Positions 1-11,900 of a DNA stretch of 64,000 bases are shown here, one piece after another (position 1 is the stretch's first letter; every line of letters starts with the position of its first letter). The notes beneath the pieces are model-generated. The model saw nothing but the letters and a program-made list of their open reading frames with translations, was not told the origin of the DNA and did not search any database. Source of the stretch: Romanomermis culicivorax (Eukaryota; Nematoda; Enoplea; Mermithida; Mermithidae); contig CAWUHX010000158.1 in assembly GCA_963922205.1 (NCBI GenBank), positions 62,001 through 126,000 on the forward strand, given 5' to 3'. A program made the position numbers and the translations under genes.

Positions 1-930
1 CTGAGCCTACAGTTATAATTTTAAACATTTTTGAATTTTCCAACAAATGTAAAAAGAATGTAAAGTGACCATATCTGTTGAATTCCCAATGGTCAAGAAC
101 CCCAACCCAAAAAATCACAGAAATACCTTTGTTTATACGAAGGACAATTTTTTGTGTAAAGTGACTGCATCCATTGAATTCCCCATGGTTAGTAGCCCCT
201 TCCCACAAAAATTGCGGAAATGTCTTTGTCTACACTTAGGATAGTTTTTTGTGTGATGTGACTGCATCTATCAAATTCTCCATAGCCAAAAAACCCTCTG
301 CCCAAAAAATCGCCGAAACGCATTTGTTTACACTCGGAATATTTTTTGTGTAAAGTGACTGCATCCATTGAATTCCTCGCAGTTGAAAACTCTTTCGCCG
401 AAGATTAGCGGAAGTACGTTTGTTTACAGTCAGAATGACATTTTGTGCAAAGTTTCCGCATCCATTGAATTCCACACCGAAAGCCCTTTCCATCAAAAAA
501 TCACAAAAATACAATAAATTACTCTCAGGATAATTTTTTTCGTAAAATGACCGCATACGTTGAATTCCCAATAGTCAAAAACCCCTTTACCAAAAGACCA
601 CAGAAATACCTTTGTTTTACACGCAGGGTGACTTTTGTGTAAAGTAACCACATACATTGGATTCCCCATGGTGGAAAACTCCATCCACCAAAAAATTCCG
701 AAAATACGCTTGTTTACACCTGGGATAATTTTTTTGTGTAAATTGACCACATTCATTGAATTCCCCTCTTCACGGTCGAAAACTCCTTCCACCAAAAAAT
801 CACGAAAATACGCTTGTTTACACCGAGGATAATTTTTTTGTGTAAAGTGACCACATACATTGGATTCCCCGCGGTTGAAAACCCCTTCTCAAATAAGACC
901 ACGGAACCTTTGTTGTTTCGAGATCATAAG
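1..930 (-). repeat. Tandem array of ~105-bp repeat (minus orientation)
   Basis: About nine degenerate copies of a roughly 100-107 bp unit. Each unit contains a GTGTAAAGTGAC block, a CATTGAATTCCC block, a run of A before ATCAC, and TTGTTTACAC. The pair TTTACAC...GTGTAAA makes each unit weakly palindromic. The same unit recurs at 16.36-16.70, 31.04-32.17, 34.02-34.88 and 54.52-55.15 kb. Because the period is close to 105 (35 codons), one strand stays open over several units and gives false 100-aa ORFs. No gene is supported here. Confidence 0.9.
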
Positions 931-1150
931 TTGAGGATATTTTGTGGGAGATATTTTGTTAGAGGCGTTTTGTTGGAGACATTTTATGCTGGTGACATTT
1001 TGCATGGGATCATTTTGTTCGGAAATCATTTGTTAGGGATATTTTGTTGGAAATATTTTGCTGGAGACATAATGTTGGGGATGTTTTGTACGGAGACATT
1101 TTGTGTGGGAATATTTTGTTGGAGATGTTTTGTTGGAGACATTTTGCTGT
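931..1150 (+). repeat. Minisatellite, ~15-bp unit
   Basis: About fourteen imperfect copies of a unit close to GGAGACATTTTGTTG, with variants such as GGGATATTTTGTTGG. It directly abuts the 105-bp array. The unit length keeps one plus frame open, so the apparent hydrophobic ORF over it is an artefact. Confidence 0.85.
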
Positions 1151-2462
1151 GACACAGTCAAAACCTCGTAGCACGCCCACGCTGATGTACGCTCAGGAAT
1201 GTAACCATTCTATTGTGGGATATGCGGCTCGTATACCCTCGGCTAACCTTTCTACGGTTCGTGGGAGATTCCTGACTTGATTCTAACCCTGAGGCCAACT
1301 GCACTAACTGAGAAGTGTCCAGGGGAAACTCCAAAGCTGTGTGTTGATGTTAATAAAATTATTATTGTGAAAATGGGCAAACAATGTGCCAAAAGGGTGA
1401 ATGCAATACAAAACACAAATCGGATGAAAAATGTTCGTGCACAAAAATACAAATTCTCCCTTCTTTATCGACGGTTTGAACGGTAAGGTAGGACGATAGA
1501 AAGACGCTAAATAAAGATGCATATAAAGTAGAAGAGGGACTCGGAGGATGAAAACTGGAAGTATTTTTATAACAAAGACTTTTTGATATAAAAAGATGAT
1601 GAGGGAGCCAAAGGTCTGAGTAACGCTTACATCAGTGTTCAATGAGCAATATATTTTCATTTCAGAGAGACTGGAAAGCCGTATAATCATACCCTGCCAT
1701 ATACATGGAAACCAAGCTGGTTTGGCCTTTGAAGTTGTAACAACGGACATAAAGTTTTATTACTGCAACGAAACTGTCCTAGCGAAGCATACGACAAGTT
1801 AGTATTGTAATAGCCACAATCTTCTGTTCTAAAACTGCATTGCATAGGAGGGTTGGACTGCTAAGTCGTGAGGTAGATGCATTGATGAGTAGCATGTTCA
1901 GCACATCAAGGCATGGCAAATGGTTGAACATATGCATGCATACACTTTACCTTGAGATTGATAGGTTAGTACTTGAATCCATTTCAGAGAGCTGTTTTCT
2001 CCGAGCAATGTTAAGCTTGTGCAGCAGTGTTACATGATAACGTGGTGCTAATCCTCTACCCTGGGTTAAAGTCTATGCGTATCACCATTTAATGACAATA
2101 GTCACCCGAGATTGCATCATCGTAATTTTTTCTGACATATGGCCAATCAGACAAGGGCACAGAGCAAATAATGACACAAATCTTTAAAAGTAGCATCACA
2201 GGAATCAAAATCAATTATCTATTCTACCCTTACCATCACCCTAGAAAGAGCTTACCCAAACTCATTTATGCTCATAACCATATCTTTCTTCCCTATGTGT
2301 AGATATAAATACTTTTGGAATGATAGAAGTAAGTCAGAATAGGTAAAGATCAGATTAACAAGAAAAACGGAGAAAAACGATACCAGCGAATAAAAAAGTC
2401 CATCCTCGCTGTCAATCAGAAAAAAGCTTGCCTAAAGTTTTTATACATCCATGCACAATTGT
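1151..2462. other. No gene seen
   Basis: AT-rich sequence with only short ORFs that show no compositional or motif support on either strand. I see no exon with good splice borders of the type found elsewhere in the window. Confidence 0.5.
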
Positions 2463-3670
2463 CTATGTGCATAGTTTTATGGTTATTTCCGCTAGTAATT
2501 TGAAGTCCATAAAAGAAATGTTTTTGGTAAGCATGTCTTTTTTATACACTGGATTGGATGCTGCAAAAGTTTTTGCTTCATTACTGTAGGCACTAGTGTC
2601 CAACATAGTGTTAAAGTTTTGACCATTTGGCATACCGTTTTGGGAGCTATAGAGATTTGCACACACTGAACTGTCGTTCAAATATTATCTGAACCTGAAC
2701 AAATGAATAACCAATAATGCTCTGGAAATACAGTATGCTTCTTTACCTAATAGATAAGAAGAAAAAATGTGGCTCGAAATCCAGATAAATTTGTTTATAT
2801 CTAGCTTTGCTTCAAAAGAATCTGGAAATTTTGAAAATTTTCATTAGATCTCAGGATTTGACTGATTGTTTGAAATCAACTTACAGGGAAACGGCAAGAG
2901 TTATGCTGATCTGATGCCCTTTGCTGCATTGAAAAAGCATCGCAATCGACTATCATTTGGTGTATCTTCCATCTGACTACATCACGCAGTGTGAAACAGG
3001 ATGCTTCCAATTTTAGAGCATTTTTTCACGGCTTATAACATTAGGCCCCAGGTCAGACAGCTGACGTTTATTTTGCTACATCAAACTGGCAGTCTTTTCA
3101 ATTGAATTTATGAAAGAAGGAATGTTTGTAGCATCTCCTCCGAGACAGCCTGTTGCAAAGCCATTATAAATACATCGATGAAATAATAACTGTGACGACC
3201 CATATTTTTCGTTTTTACTCGTCTAGTCTGGACTTTTTCAATTTTTCTGCGTCTCGGTGATGACATAATTAGTGTGGATTTTTCAACATTCCCGTATGAA
3301 CTTTCAAAATTTCAAAATGCCCACATCAACTACAGCTGCTAAATCAAATCTGATTGAAATTTTAATACAATATGATATACATCACTGGCTAGAGGAATGA
3401 ACAGAAAATCCTGCAGCATTCTACGGGAAGGTGTCCAAAAAAGCTCCAAATTAATTTTTCAGTTCCTATGAGTTCCTTCGGGAGACTTTAAAAGAGCAGA
3501 TTAAAAGTGTTAGATGAGGGATTAGTAATTCTTTTTAAACATTTGGCTACAGAGTCACGCCTTATCTGAGCTGTGAGTTTTCGAAGGTGTACAGGTTGGA
3601 AAATTTCATTCCAAACTTTCAAGTGTTCAGCTATGCGAAAGTTGACTTTTGTCCGAGTAAATGCTGCCAC
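2463..3670 (+). repeat. Segment duplicated at 61.62-62.88 kb (direct)
   Basis: Scattered but collinear matches link this stretch to 61,620-62,880 in the same orientation. Examples are the blocks around TACCGTTTTGG, GATTGTTTGAAATC, GCAATCGACT and ACATTTGGCTACAG. The distant copy lies between two candidate host exons (60,959-61,096 and 63,426-63,599), so this looks like a duplicated intron segment or an old dispersed repeat. Identity is visibly below that of the recent elements in the window. Confidence 0.7.
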
Positions 3671-3689
3671 GATACTTAGCGTGTAAAAA

Positions 3690-4550
3690 TAAACAATACG
3701 CCTGATTTTCAGTTGCGATTTATTTTAAATTTTAAAATTTAAATATATAAATATTAAAAACTTTCTAGAAACAGGCGTCTTAGAGACAATGTCTGTAAGA
3801 ATCAAGAATCTCCTGGATTTAGAACAATGTGGATAAGTCAAAATTTCGTTTTCCCTCGTTGAAACATATATTGTACAATTTTTCGCGCTGATTTCGAATC
3901 TGAGGAGCATTTTGCACTAATTTTTTCTTCATTAAGCCATCGCAGTGTAAAGAGTTAAAAATTCGCATATGCAAATAATTTCATATTGGAACCACTTTTA
4001 TTTTTCTCAATTCTGAAGATTTTCAAGTGCGATTTTCTTTAACCGATAATAGATTGAACAGAATCTTGAAAACATAGGCGATTGTCTTCCCGGCCGTTAG
4101 TTCCAATACAGTGTACGAAATAAACCGAAAAATATAATTTTTACTCTCAAGAATTTTTCGCTTTAAACATCACAAGTCGGGAATGGTCAAACAAAATTGA
4201 ACCCTATTCCACCGTGACATGTACTATACATGTGCCTAGCTTCATGCAAAAATTCAGAGCTACACAAGAAAAACTCAGTGACCGAATTCGACATATGTAG
4301 ATTGAACCACAAATTTACTTGTCATTATATAGCACGTTTTTGCTTCAAATTAATATTTATATATATCCCAATCGACTTTCGACAATTTTTCATGAAGTTT
4401 CTTTAAACGATAGTATTTTAACGCACTTTTCGAACAGTTATTCCTGTGGTTTTCTGGATTTTGATTCACTGCAATATGTGATAAAATTAAAAAATTGAGC
4501 TTCTATTCCTGAAAAATTTTCACTTTAAACTCTGGCTGATCGAAGTAGAC
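3690..4550 (-). repeat. Dispersed repeat, inverted copy of 20.42-21.47 kb
   Basis: Read on the minus strand, this stretch matches 20,420-21,470. Shared blocks include TGCATGAAGTTAGGCACATG-like and AATTGTCAAAAATCAATTG-like sequences. The 20.4-21.5 kb copy itself contains two tandem half-copies. No coding potential is seen. The retroelement begins abruptly at its right edge (about 4,555), which may mark the insertion or truncation point. Confidence 0.7.
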
Positions 4551-4570
4551 GGTTGTTTCATCATTGGCGG

Positions 4571-7130
4571 CTATTTTTTAGCTGGTGGAAGTCTAGGCAC
4601 TTTAAACTTACCTTGGCTCTTGGCAGCTGTTTGCTGATATTTATCAGCTTGCGCTCTGTCATCGCCCGACGCCTTCCTTTTTACACCCATTTGCTTTAAC
4701 CTTTGCAAGCCCATAAAGATGTACTGATTAAAGGCCGCAATGTAGAATTCATCTACTCAGTTTCCCTGGGCTTCAACCACAAGTTGTCCGTGCACAAACA
4801 AACACGCCTGGGCATACCACCTACCCATTGCCATCAGCGTGATCGGAGCGAAATCCAACTGCAAAAATATCATCAGGGTCACATACCTTTGACCATTGGC
4901 GCTGGCGCTTGCAGCTGCGTTTTAACTTGTCCGGACCCTCCAGCTTGTGCTGTTTGGGAAAGCGGGACGATTTGATGGTACTTTAGAAATTAACTCACCA
5001 GCTGGGGTATAAGTTAACATATACCCAGGCATATCAGAAGCAATTTTTCTCTCCCCGAAGCTTTTACTGACAAATTCCAGTCTGAGTTCGAGCAGATTCT
5101 GTGGTGCGTAAGCGATTGGATAATTGGTCGGTTGTGTGTCTTCCATCATAGGATACTGCGATCCCGGGGTTAAAGTCTCAAAGCCTACATAGTAAAAGGT
5201 TACGTAAAAATAAGGATTTACCTTATAAGCTTCGTCCTTCAATAATGATTTGTCATCACTGATTTGTAGAATTTCTTTGGCTTCTCTGAACTGTAGTGGG
5301 ACAAATCCAAACCAATTTTGCCATGGGTATACCCCTTTCTTGGTTGGGTTTTGGGGTTCCAACGGTGGCAATGTGGCTGCTAACTCTAAATAGTAGGCCA
5401 GGTGGTCGCCTGACTTCCAGGACATGCGTTTGATCATTTCCTGGCCTTCTCTAATATAACTACTTAAAAAGTTATAATTTAGCAGCACATTACTTTCATA
5501 ATCACACTCTGCTCTTGAATGAGGCCATGCCAAATGATAGGCCAATGGCATGAATTTGCAGATCAGCCTTAACTCCGGAAAGTTTCACTCATCTAGCATG
5601 CTCAATATTTTGGCCAAGTTTGGCGTGTAAAAGTTTGTCTTATAGACTTCCTTATGGTCATCTATACCCACTGGGTAATGATTATTAGAAGAAAACACTT
5701 CTTGTGGGATGTCATCAGGCTTCTGGGCTTGCTGCCAGTATAGCTTAGCGTTTTCATAGAGAGTCGAAGATATTTTACCTTCTAAATCCCAATAGGACCC
5801 ACCTGATTTGAGATTTTCCAAAATATCTTTGGCGATGTTGACCCAGTCTGGTATTTGTACATCCTGGATTTCATCGGGATCACTGTCTTTGGTGTACCCA
5901 TCATCTTTAAGTGGTTTGCTATCTCTCGGGAGTAGCCAGTAAAACACTCTTGGCAATTGAACGCCTTGAGGACGAACAGGGTTACATTCTGTAGGTGTGG
6001 TATAATAACGGGTGTTATTTCCCTGCATTTGTACTGCCCAATGGTTATACATTTCACATTTCATCATATGGTATACCATATTAGGCTGTACCTGATCAGT
6101 TTCCATTACTGGGGAACCTAGCCCCATTTCTCCGTTCACGTTCCCTGGTATTACTAAATATTGCTGATAAAAATGTAGGGCAATGGTATTGATCTGTTTG
6201 GGATCAACCTTGTCATGATCGAAAATCTGCATTTGCATGAGCAGCTGATCGGCCATGCCATGGCGAATCATGGCAAACATTACCAATAGCGAATAATATG
6301 CGTCTAGAGCTGCGTACCTAAGCTCTTCCGGCAATATTCCTCTTTTGGCAAACCGATCACAGTTCGCCTTTAGTGAAAAATCGTACTGATAGGGGCCCAC
6401 ATCTATTAGATAAAATTCCATGAACAATCCCTTTAACCAAAAGGTTTTGGGACAAATACCCATCTGAAAACATTTTTTTTCTAGGTTATGCCCTACCATG
6501 GTCAAGGCGAAACAGTCTAGATCAAAGTATCCACCCTTGGTCTTCATTAGATGTTCCCGTAAGGGGACAGTTTTGTCCCTATCCTTATTGTCTCGCCCTG
6601 AACCACATATGTTATAAATACTTACCAAACCCTCCAATACCGAATATCCGGTGAATAACATGTCGGAATTTAGGAAACTGTGGAGGCTTGTCAATTCTTT
6701 GATCATTAAGGTCCTGGTATCGATAACTTGGTGAGTGCGAAGCTTACGTATTGGGCAAATTCTTTTCCCACCCGATTGTCGACCTCTCTCATCTTGAACA
6801 AGGCAGTGACTTTATCCTGATGAACTTTTTCGATGTCGAATCCACAAACTGGCTGTTCTCTGAAGATTGATACTCATCGGATAAAGTGGAGTACTTGGCT
6901 AACTTTTCCTATGTCTACCATATGTGGTTCCTTGGGATTAGCTGGCCAGTATCCGAAAGTGGCTTTGAACCACTGGTCCAGTTCATGGATCCTTACAACC
7001 CTTTTGATGTTGTAATCTAGATATTGAAAGATACTATTAATTTTACTATTTATTCCTCTTTTTTCAGCGTATTTTTGGGGTCTATAGTGCACCAGCACCA
7101 CAACACGAAGCGGGTTAAGTTTCGCAGAAA
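4571..7130 (-). pseudogene. Retroelement-associated ORF with DEDDy 3'-5' exonuclease domain (broken)
   Basis: A long minus-strand coding chain of about 850 codons, interrupted by in-frame TGA codons at 6,874-6,876, 5,585-5,587 and near 4,760, plus one frameshift near 6,720. The first part (7,101-6,877) ends just before the segment carrying exonuclease motif I, FDIE (near 6,835). The central part (6,706-5,588) holds a region resembling motif II (VGHNLEKK, where the expected Asp is not evident) and a clear motif [14 protein letters not shown], typical of RNase D/WRN-like DEDDy nucleases. The C-terminal part (5,551-4,922 and on to 4,571, in another frame) ends in a Lys-rich tail. It lies downstream of the integrase on the same strand, where an env or accessory gene would sit in some LTR elements. 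The domain call is confident. Membership of the retroelement rather than a captured host gene is inferred from strand and position. The apparent loss of the motif II Asp may mean it is inactive. Confidence 0.7.
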
Positions 7131-7315
7131 AAATAAATTAGTGCAGGCTTGTTAGGTGAGCCACTGATATACAAACATTGAGCTGGTAGGCAACTAACAC
7201 CTTACTAAACCTTACCCTTGCTACCTCTATATGTTGGGGAGGGTAGACCTGATCCGATTGTCCACCACTTGATCGGACACCAATCTCTGACCAGCTGCTT
7301 GAGCGATCAACTATG

Positions 7316-7327
7316 CTCTATTTATGG
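7316..7327 (-). promoter_or_regulatory. TATA-like box upstream of the exonuclease ORF
   Basis: Minus-strand CCATAAATAGAG lies about 190 nt upstream of the start of the exonuclease coding chain, in the otherwise non-coding spacer after the integrase. It suggests this ORF could have its own transcript. Single-motif evidence only. Confidence 0.35.
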
Positions 7328-8212
7328 CGCTTAGTATTTACAATTTTTACAATGCTCAAGATTGATAATTTTTAATAATTTTGATATCAAAAAAGTGATA
7401 TGTTTTGATTTGGAATTAAATAGTTTTTGATGAATTTTGATAAAAAATCTGAATGGGCTGAACCCAAAGTTCTAGATTTCCCTTGAAAGGTCTAACTCTC
7501 GCCGATATCAGGTGTATTTCCAAATTTGGAAATTCCTTGATTGGAGCTTTCGATTATAGGTACTCTTGTTTTTCGTTCCATCTAAGTTCTAACCTCGTCT
7601 GCACTTTGGGGTGCCGAGCTGGTCTTCTAGTGACTTCTGGGCATTACCTGCGGTTTCCAAAAGTTTGATAAAAATAAGTTTGAAACTTACCATCAATAAA
7701 GAAAAACTGGTCATCTTGTCGGTGCTGGGCTCTCCCATATTCAACATGTCGCTCTGAGTGCAACCACTCACGCATCAGAGCTTGTTGACGGTTCAGAGCG
7801 CCTTTTCCCATTTCTTTTCCCTTCGAAATGTTTCTTTTTGAATAATAAATTTGTAAAATTTAAAAATTTTTTCTGAACACTGAAAAAGTTTAATTTGGCT
7901 GTTCTACTAATTTCCTTTTTATGTGCAATTTGGGGAATGTTTTACTTCTTCCTTCCGGTGGAAGTTTAGAATTCAGATAAGCAGGGGCAGCTATAATTTG
8001 TTTTTGAAAAATGAAAATTTTTAAAATTATATTTTTTGGAAAAATGTCAAAAATATTTTGGGTCGGCACTTTGGTCTAAAATTCCGAAGAATTTTTCCCA
8101 AAGTCTGAAATAAAAATGAAAAAATTTATAAAATAAATAGGAATTATATAAACACGATAAATATCACAAAAAAAGTACCTACGTGCGAAAATGTACATGA
8201 ATAAAAATAAAA
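7328..8212. other. Non-coding spacer inside the retroelement
   Basis: AT-rich, with no ORF that extends either neighbour. I looked for a long terminal repeat shared with the 14.95-15.4 kb leader and could not see one by eye. Confidence 0.4.
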
Positions 8213-9981
8213 TCAGCGCCAGATCGGGTATAGATTCGCCTTGGGCAAATTTCCAAATGATTTCCTTTGGTTTGGTGCTCCAGCCGTAACTGTTTGTGCC
8301 ATATTGGAAAGTGATGCATTTTTGTCACGTGGCGCATCCTGATTGGCTCGCGCTATTTGTGGCAAGACCCTAGTGATCTCGTAACAAAAATGTTTCAACC
8401 TGCTGATTGAAACAATTTGGCGATTTAGTGGGTTGTCCCAATGTACAATGGCTTGTCTACTTTTACCAGAACCCAGTCCTTAACCTTGAACCCATGTTGG
8501 TTGGACTTTTTCTTGAAGTATTTCTTTGATTTTTCGGCAGCACTCCGGATATTTTTGGCAATATCCTCATATAGGTTGACTGAATGATTTGTCAACACAA
8601 ATTTATATGTCTCTGCATTGCCGTCTGGCATTACAATGTTGCATGCTTTTGATAAGTTTAACCCGAAGATTACCTCCTGACCTCTAAGCAGTGAAAATGA
8701 GGATTGCCCCGTTCCTGCATGTCGTGTGGCATTATAGGCAAACACCATGGGTCTCAAATATCTCAGCCAATTATTTTTTTCCTCAATGGCCACTTTTCTG
8801 AGCTGCTTGATGAGTGTCTGATTAAACCTCTCCACCATTCCGTTTCCTGGAGGGTGGTAAGCTGTCGTAAAAATTTTCTGACACTCTAATAACTTGCAGA
8901 TTTCCTTCATCAGATCTGAGGTAAAACAACCCCCTCTGTCACTGAATAATCTCTATGGAGTCCTGTTTCTAAACACAACTGCTTGTAGAAAAGTAACTAC
9001 AACGGTGCTAGCTGACTGATCTGGGATCAGTTCAGCTTCAACCCACTTTGTAAAATAGTCCTGAAAGACTATGACATAGGGTCTCTTCTCACTAAGTGGA
9101 GAAATACTCACAATATTTACTGATACAATATCAAATGGACCTTGTGGAATAATTGGTATCAGTGGAGGAATTTCAGTGTTTCCCTGATTAGCCATTTGAG
9201 ACACTGGACAAAACTTTATCCAGTGCCTGACATCCTTTTCTATTCTAGGCCACCAGAACCATTTCTTAATCATAGCAAGGGTCCTTTTGAACCCCTGATG
9301 AGTCATCATCACAGCACCATGGTACTGGTGCAAAGTACTGTCTTTTACACAGGATGGGACGACCACTTGATCATCAGATCCCTGTCCGGCTTCGCGGTAT
9401 AACACTTCACTCTGGATGTAAAATCCACTATGATACTTGGTTGTCCCATTTGGACCCAATCTATCAAAGTAAGGTTTTAATACCTCATCTTTTCTCTGCA
9501 AGAGGGCCATGAGATCATCTCTAATTAGTCCTTTTGGCAACTCAGTTTCTTTGGGGTCTGCCAAAGTAAACTCTAGTTCTTTTTCCCGGTATAACCAGGT
9601 AACTCTTTTTTCCTTACCTTTTTCCTGATTTCCCCTACTTACCGTTTCTTTGTCCTGATTGCCATCAGGCTGGACCTGAGCCTGATTACTCTTCTCCACT
9701 TCTTTGGCCATGCTCCTCATAGTTAAAGTATTTACCAAGTTTGCAGGCGAAATTGATTCTGGATCACCCTCAGAATCTTCTGGATAAATTTGGCTGAATC
9801 TTGGACTTATATCAGTCCTCTGATTTTTCTTACCTTTTGGCTCTGAATATAACGGAGTACCCTCCTCAGGATTCCGATCTGTCAGAATTCTGAATCTCTT
9901 TACCAAATTGAGATGCTTTTTCTCAATAAGCTGTGCCTCTAGATCTTTCAGATTAGACTCTCGTTTATCACCTGAAAACAT
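8213..9981 (-). pseudogene. Ty3/gypsy-type integrase region of pol (broken)
   Basis: Minus-strand pol C-terminal part. 9,981-8,953 carries a charged linker, then an HHCC-type zinc-binding N-terminal domain (HQYHG...THQG...CPVSQM). It then enters the catalytic core, where the position normally occupied by the first Asp reads Asn in IVSVNIVSIS. An in-frame TAG near 8,953 precedes FSDRGG (second Asp). 8,910-8,425 contains GNGMVERFNQTL with the catalytic Glu. A frameshift near 8,440 shifts the C-terminal tail into another frame that ends in TGA at 8,213. The order zinc domain, DDE core and C-terminal tail is that of gypsy-like elements. The stop codons, frameshift and first-Asp loss show this copy is dead. 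Confidence 0.88.
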
Positions 9982-11520
9982 ATGTTCCCATTTTGGCCGT
10001 ATTTTTTACGCTTGATCATCTGGTTCATCCATCCTAGACAAAAATTCTGCCACGGCACTCTGTTTTCCAGGCACATACTCTAATTTATGGTTGAACTGAA
10101 AGATCAATGAGTACCATCTCTTCAACTTACCATTGGTCATGGCATTGACCTTCATAGAAAGCAAAGGCTTGTGATCAGTTCTTATGATCACCTTATGACT
10201 TACTAGGTAGTGCTTGCATAACTTTAAACCATACACTATTACCAAGCACTCCTTTTCCGTGGCTGACCAGAGTCCACTTTTAAAATTCTGCTGTTGAAAG
10301 CAATTACCCGGACTTGGTCTCCTGGTAGAGAACTGCTCCTACTGCCTTTCCACTGGCATCTGTCTGAAGGACAAAGTCTCCAGACCCGTCCAAAACTGGA
10401 TACCTTAGAAAAGGCACTGACATTAGTGCTTCTTTTTGGCTCTTAAAAGCATGATGGTGAACCTCCATAATTTCCCAAACACAGTTCTTCCCAGTTAATT
10501 TATACAATGGTTCAGCGTATTTAGCCAACCCTGGTATGAACTTTTTACACTACTGCAACATTCCTAGAAACCTTTGCAGTTTACGTTTAAACTCTGGGAA
10601 TGGGAAATCTTTAATAGCTTTGACCTTCTTCGGATCTGGGGAAACTCCATCTGAATTTAAGATCTATCCTAGAAAATGGACTCTCTCTCGGAGAAATTCA
10701 CACTTCTCTAGCTTCAAGGTCGAATGGGCCTTTTGTAGAGCTTGCAAGACTAGCTCTAAATTAACTAAATGATCCTCACATGTATTTGAGAACACTATGA
10801 TATCATCTATATATACTAGACAGATTTTCCAAACATATGGATGCAAAACTCGTTCCATCATGCGCTGGAACTCTGCTGGCGCATTCTTTAGGCAAAAGGG
10901 CATGACTTGAAATTGATAAAGCCCTTCTTGGCATATGAAAGCAGTTTTTTACTTGCTTTCCTCATCCATTGGCACTTGCCAATATCCTGATTTGAGATCT
11001 AGGGTTGTATAAAACTTTGCTTTACCTAAGCAATCTAGATAATCTTCCATTCTTGGAATGGGATACTTATCATCCTTGGTAACATCATTTATACTCCTAA
11101 AGTCCACTACAGGTCGCTTGGTACCATCCTTTTTACATACAAGAAATAATGGAGCTGCCCAAGGTGACTTTGATGGTTCAATTACATCCTTTTTGAGCAT
11201 ATCTTGGACATGCTCACAAATATGTGGCTGTAAATTAATGGCAGTCATGTGGTACCATTTTGCCACTGGTGCTGCATCGCCTGTATTTATTTTTCATATT
11301 AAGTAGGGTGTAGTGGTTGGAGGATCATTGGGCAAGCTGAACACGTCTCTATATTTTGCGAGAAATCGTAGAGCTTAATCCAATTGCTCTGATGGTATGT
11401 TGGATTTAGCCAGCATACTGTACAAAGCTTCCTTGAACTCTTTCTCATCCAATCGAGTCGAATCAGGTCTAGCTTGGACTGCACAGGTTTGCAGCTTCTC
11501 AAAATCCTCAACTATCTTCC
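9982..11520 (-). pseudogene. Ty3/gypsy-type reverse transcriptase and RNase H (broken)
   Basis: Minus-strand fragments in order. 11,520-11,267 is the pre-RT segment, with stops. 11,266-10,949 holds RT fingers and palm: KKDVIEPSKSPWAAP, KKDGTKRPVVDFRSIND and TTLDLKSGYWQVP. 10,903-10,664 holds MPFCLKNAPAEFQRMM and the catalytic YIDDIIVFS. 10,528-10,304 begins RNase H (VLQTDASGKAVGAVLYQ). 10,245-10,006 continues it (IRTDHKPLLS, then YVPGKQSAVAEFLSRM). An in-frame TAA separates the first two RT fragments near 10,946, and further frame changes occur near 10,650, 10,530 and 10,290. The family is clear and the copy is inactive. Confidence 0.93.
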
Positions 11521-11900
11521 ATTTTAGTTGATCTTAGTTATCAGCACCACACAACACTGAATTGGTATGGCCAATTATTTGATTACATTTCGAATGGCAT
11601 CCTGATCATGTGTTGTTGGATACCGTAACTACAAAATGATCTTTGGTACTATCTACTATGGTACTTTCAATGTGGAACCTTTTTTCAGCTTCTTCAGACT
11701 CTATTATGATTCCCCTTCAGGCCATTTTCACCTACCTAAACCCAAAGTTTTGCTTTCAAAAATATATCCCTACCACTAGGTAAGTAAATGGTATTCACAC
11801 TCACCACTGGCACTGTAACCTTTAGCAGGCCAATCTTTGGCTGATACTGGTCAGGGGCACTCATCGTGGATTCCATGTGGCTCATGGTCATGACCTCTCC
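11521..11900 (-). pseudogene. Protease-RT linker of pol, degraded
   Basis: Continuation of the protease frame after an in-frame TGA at 11,901-11,903. About 55 further codons are readable before an in-frame TAG near 11,745. No domain recognised. It joins the protease and RT parts. Confidence 0.55.
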
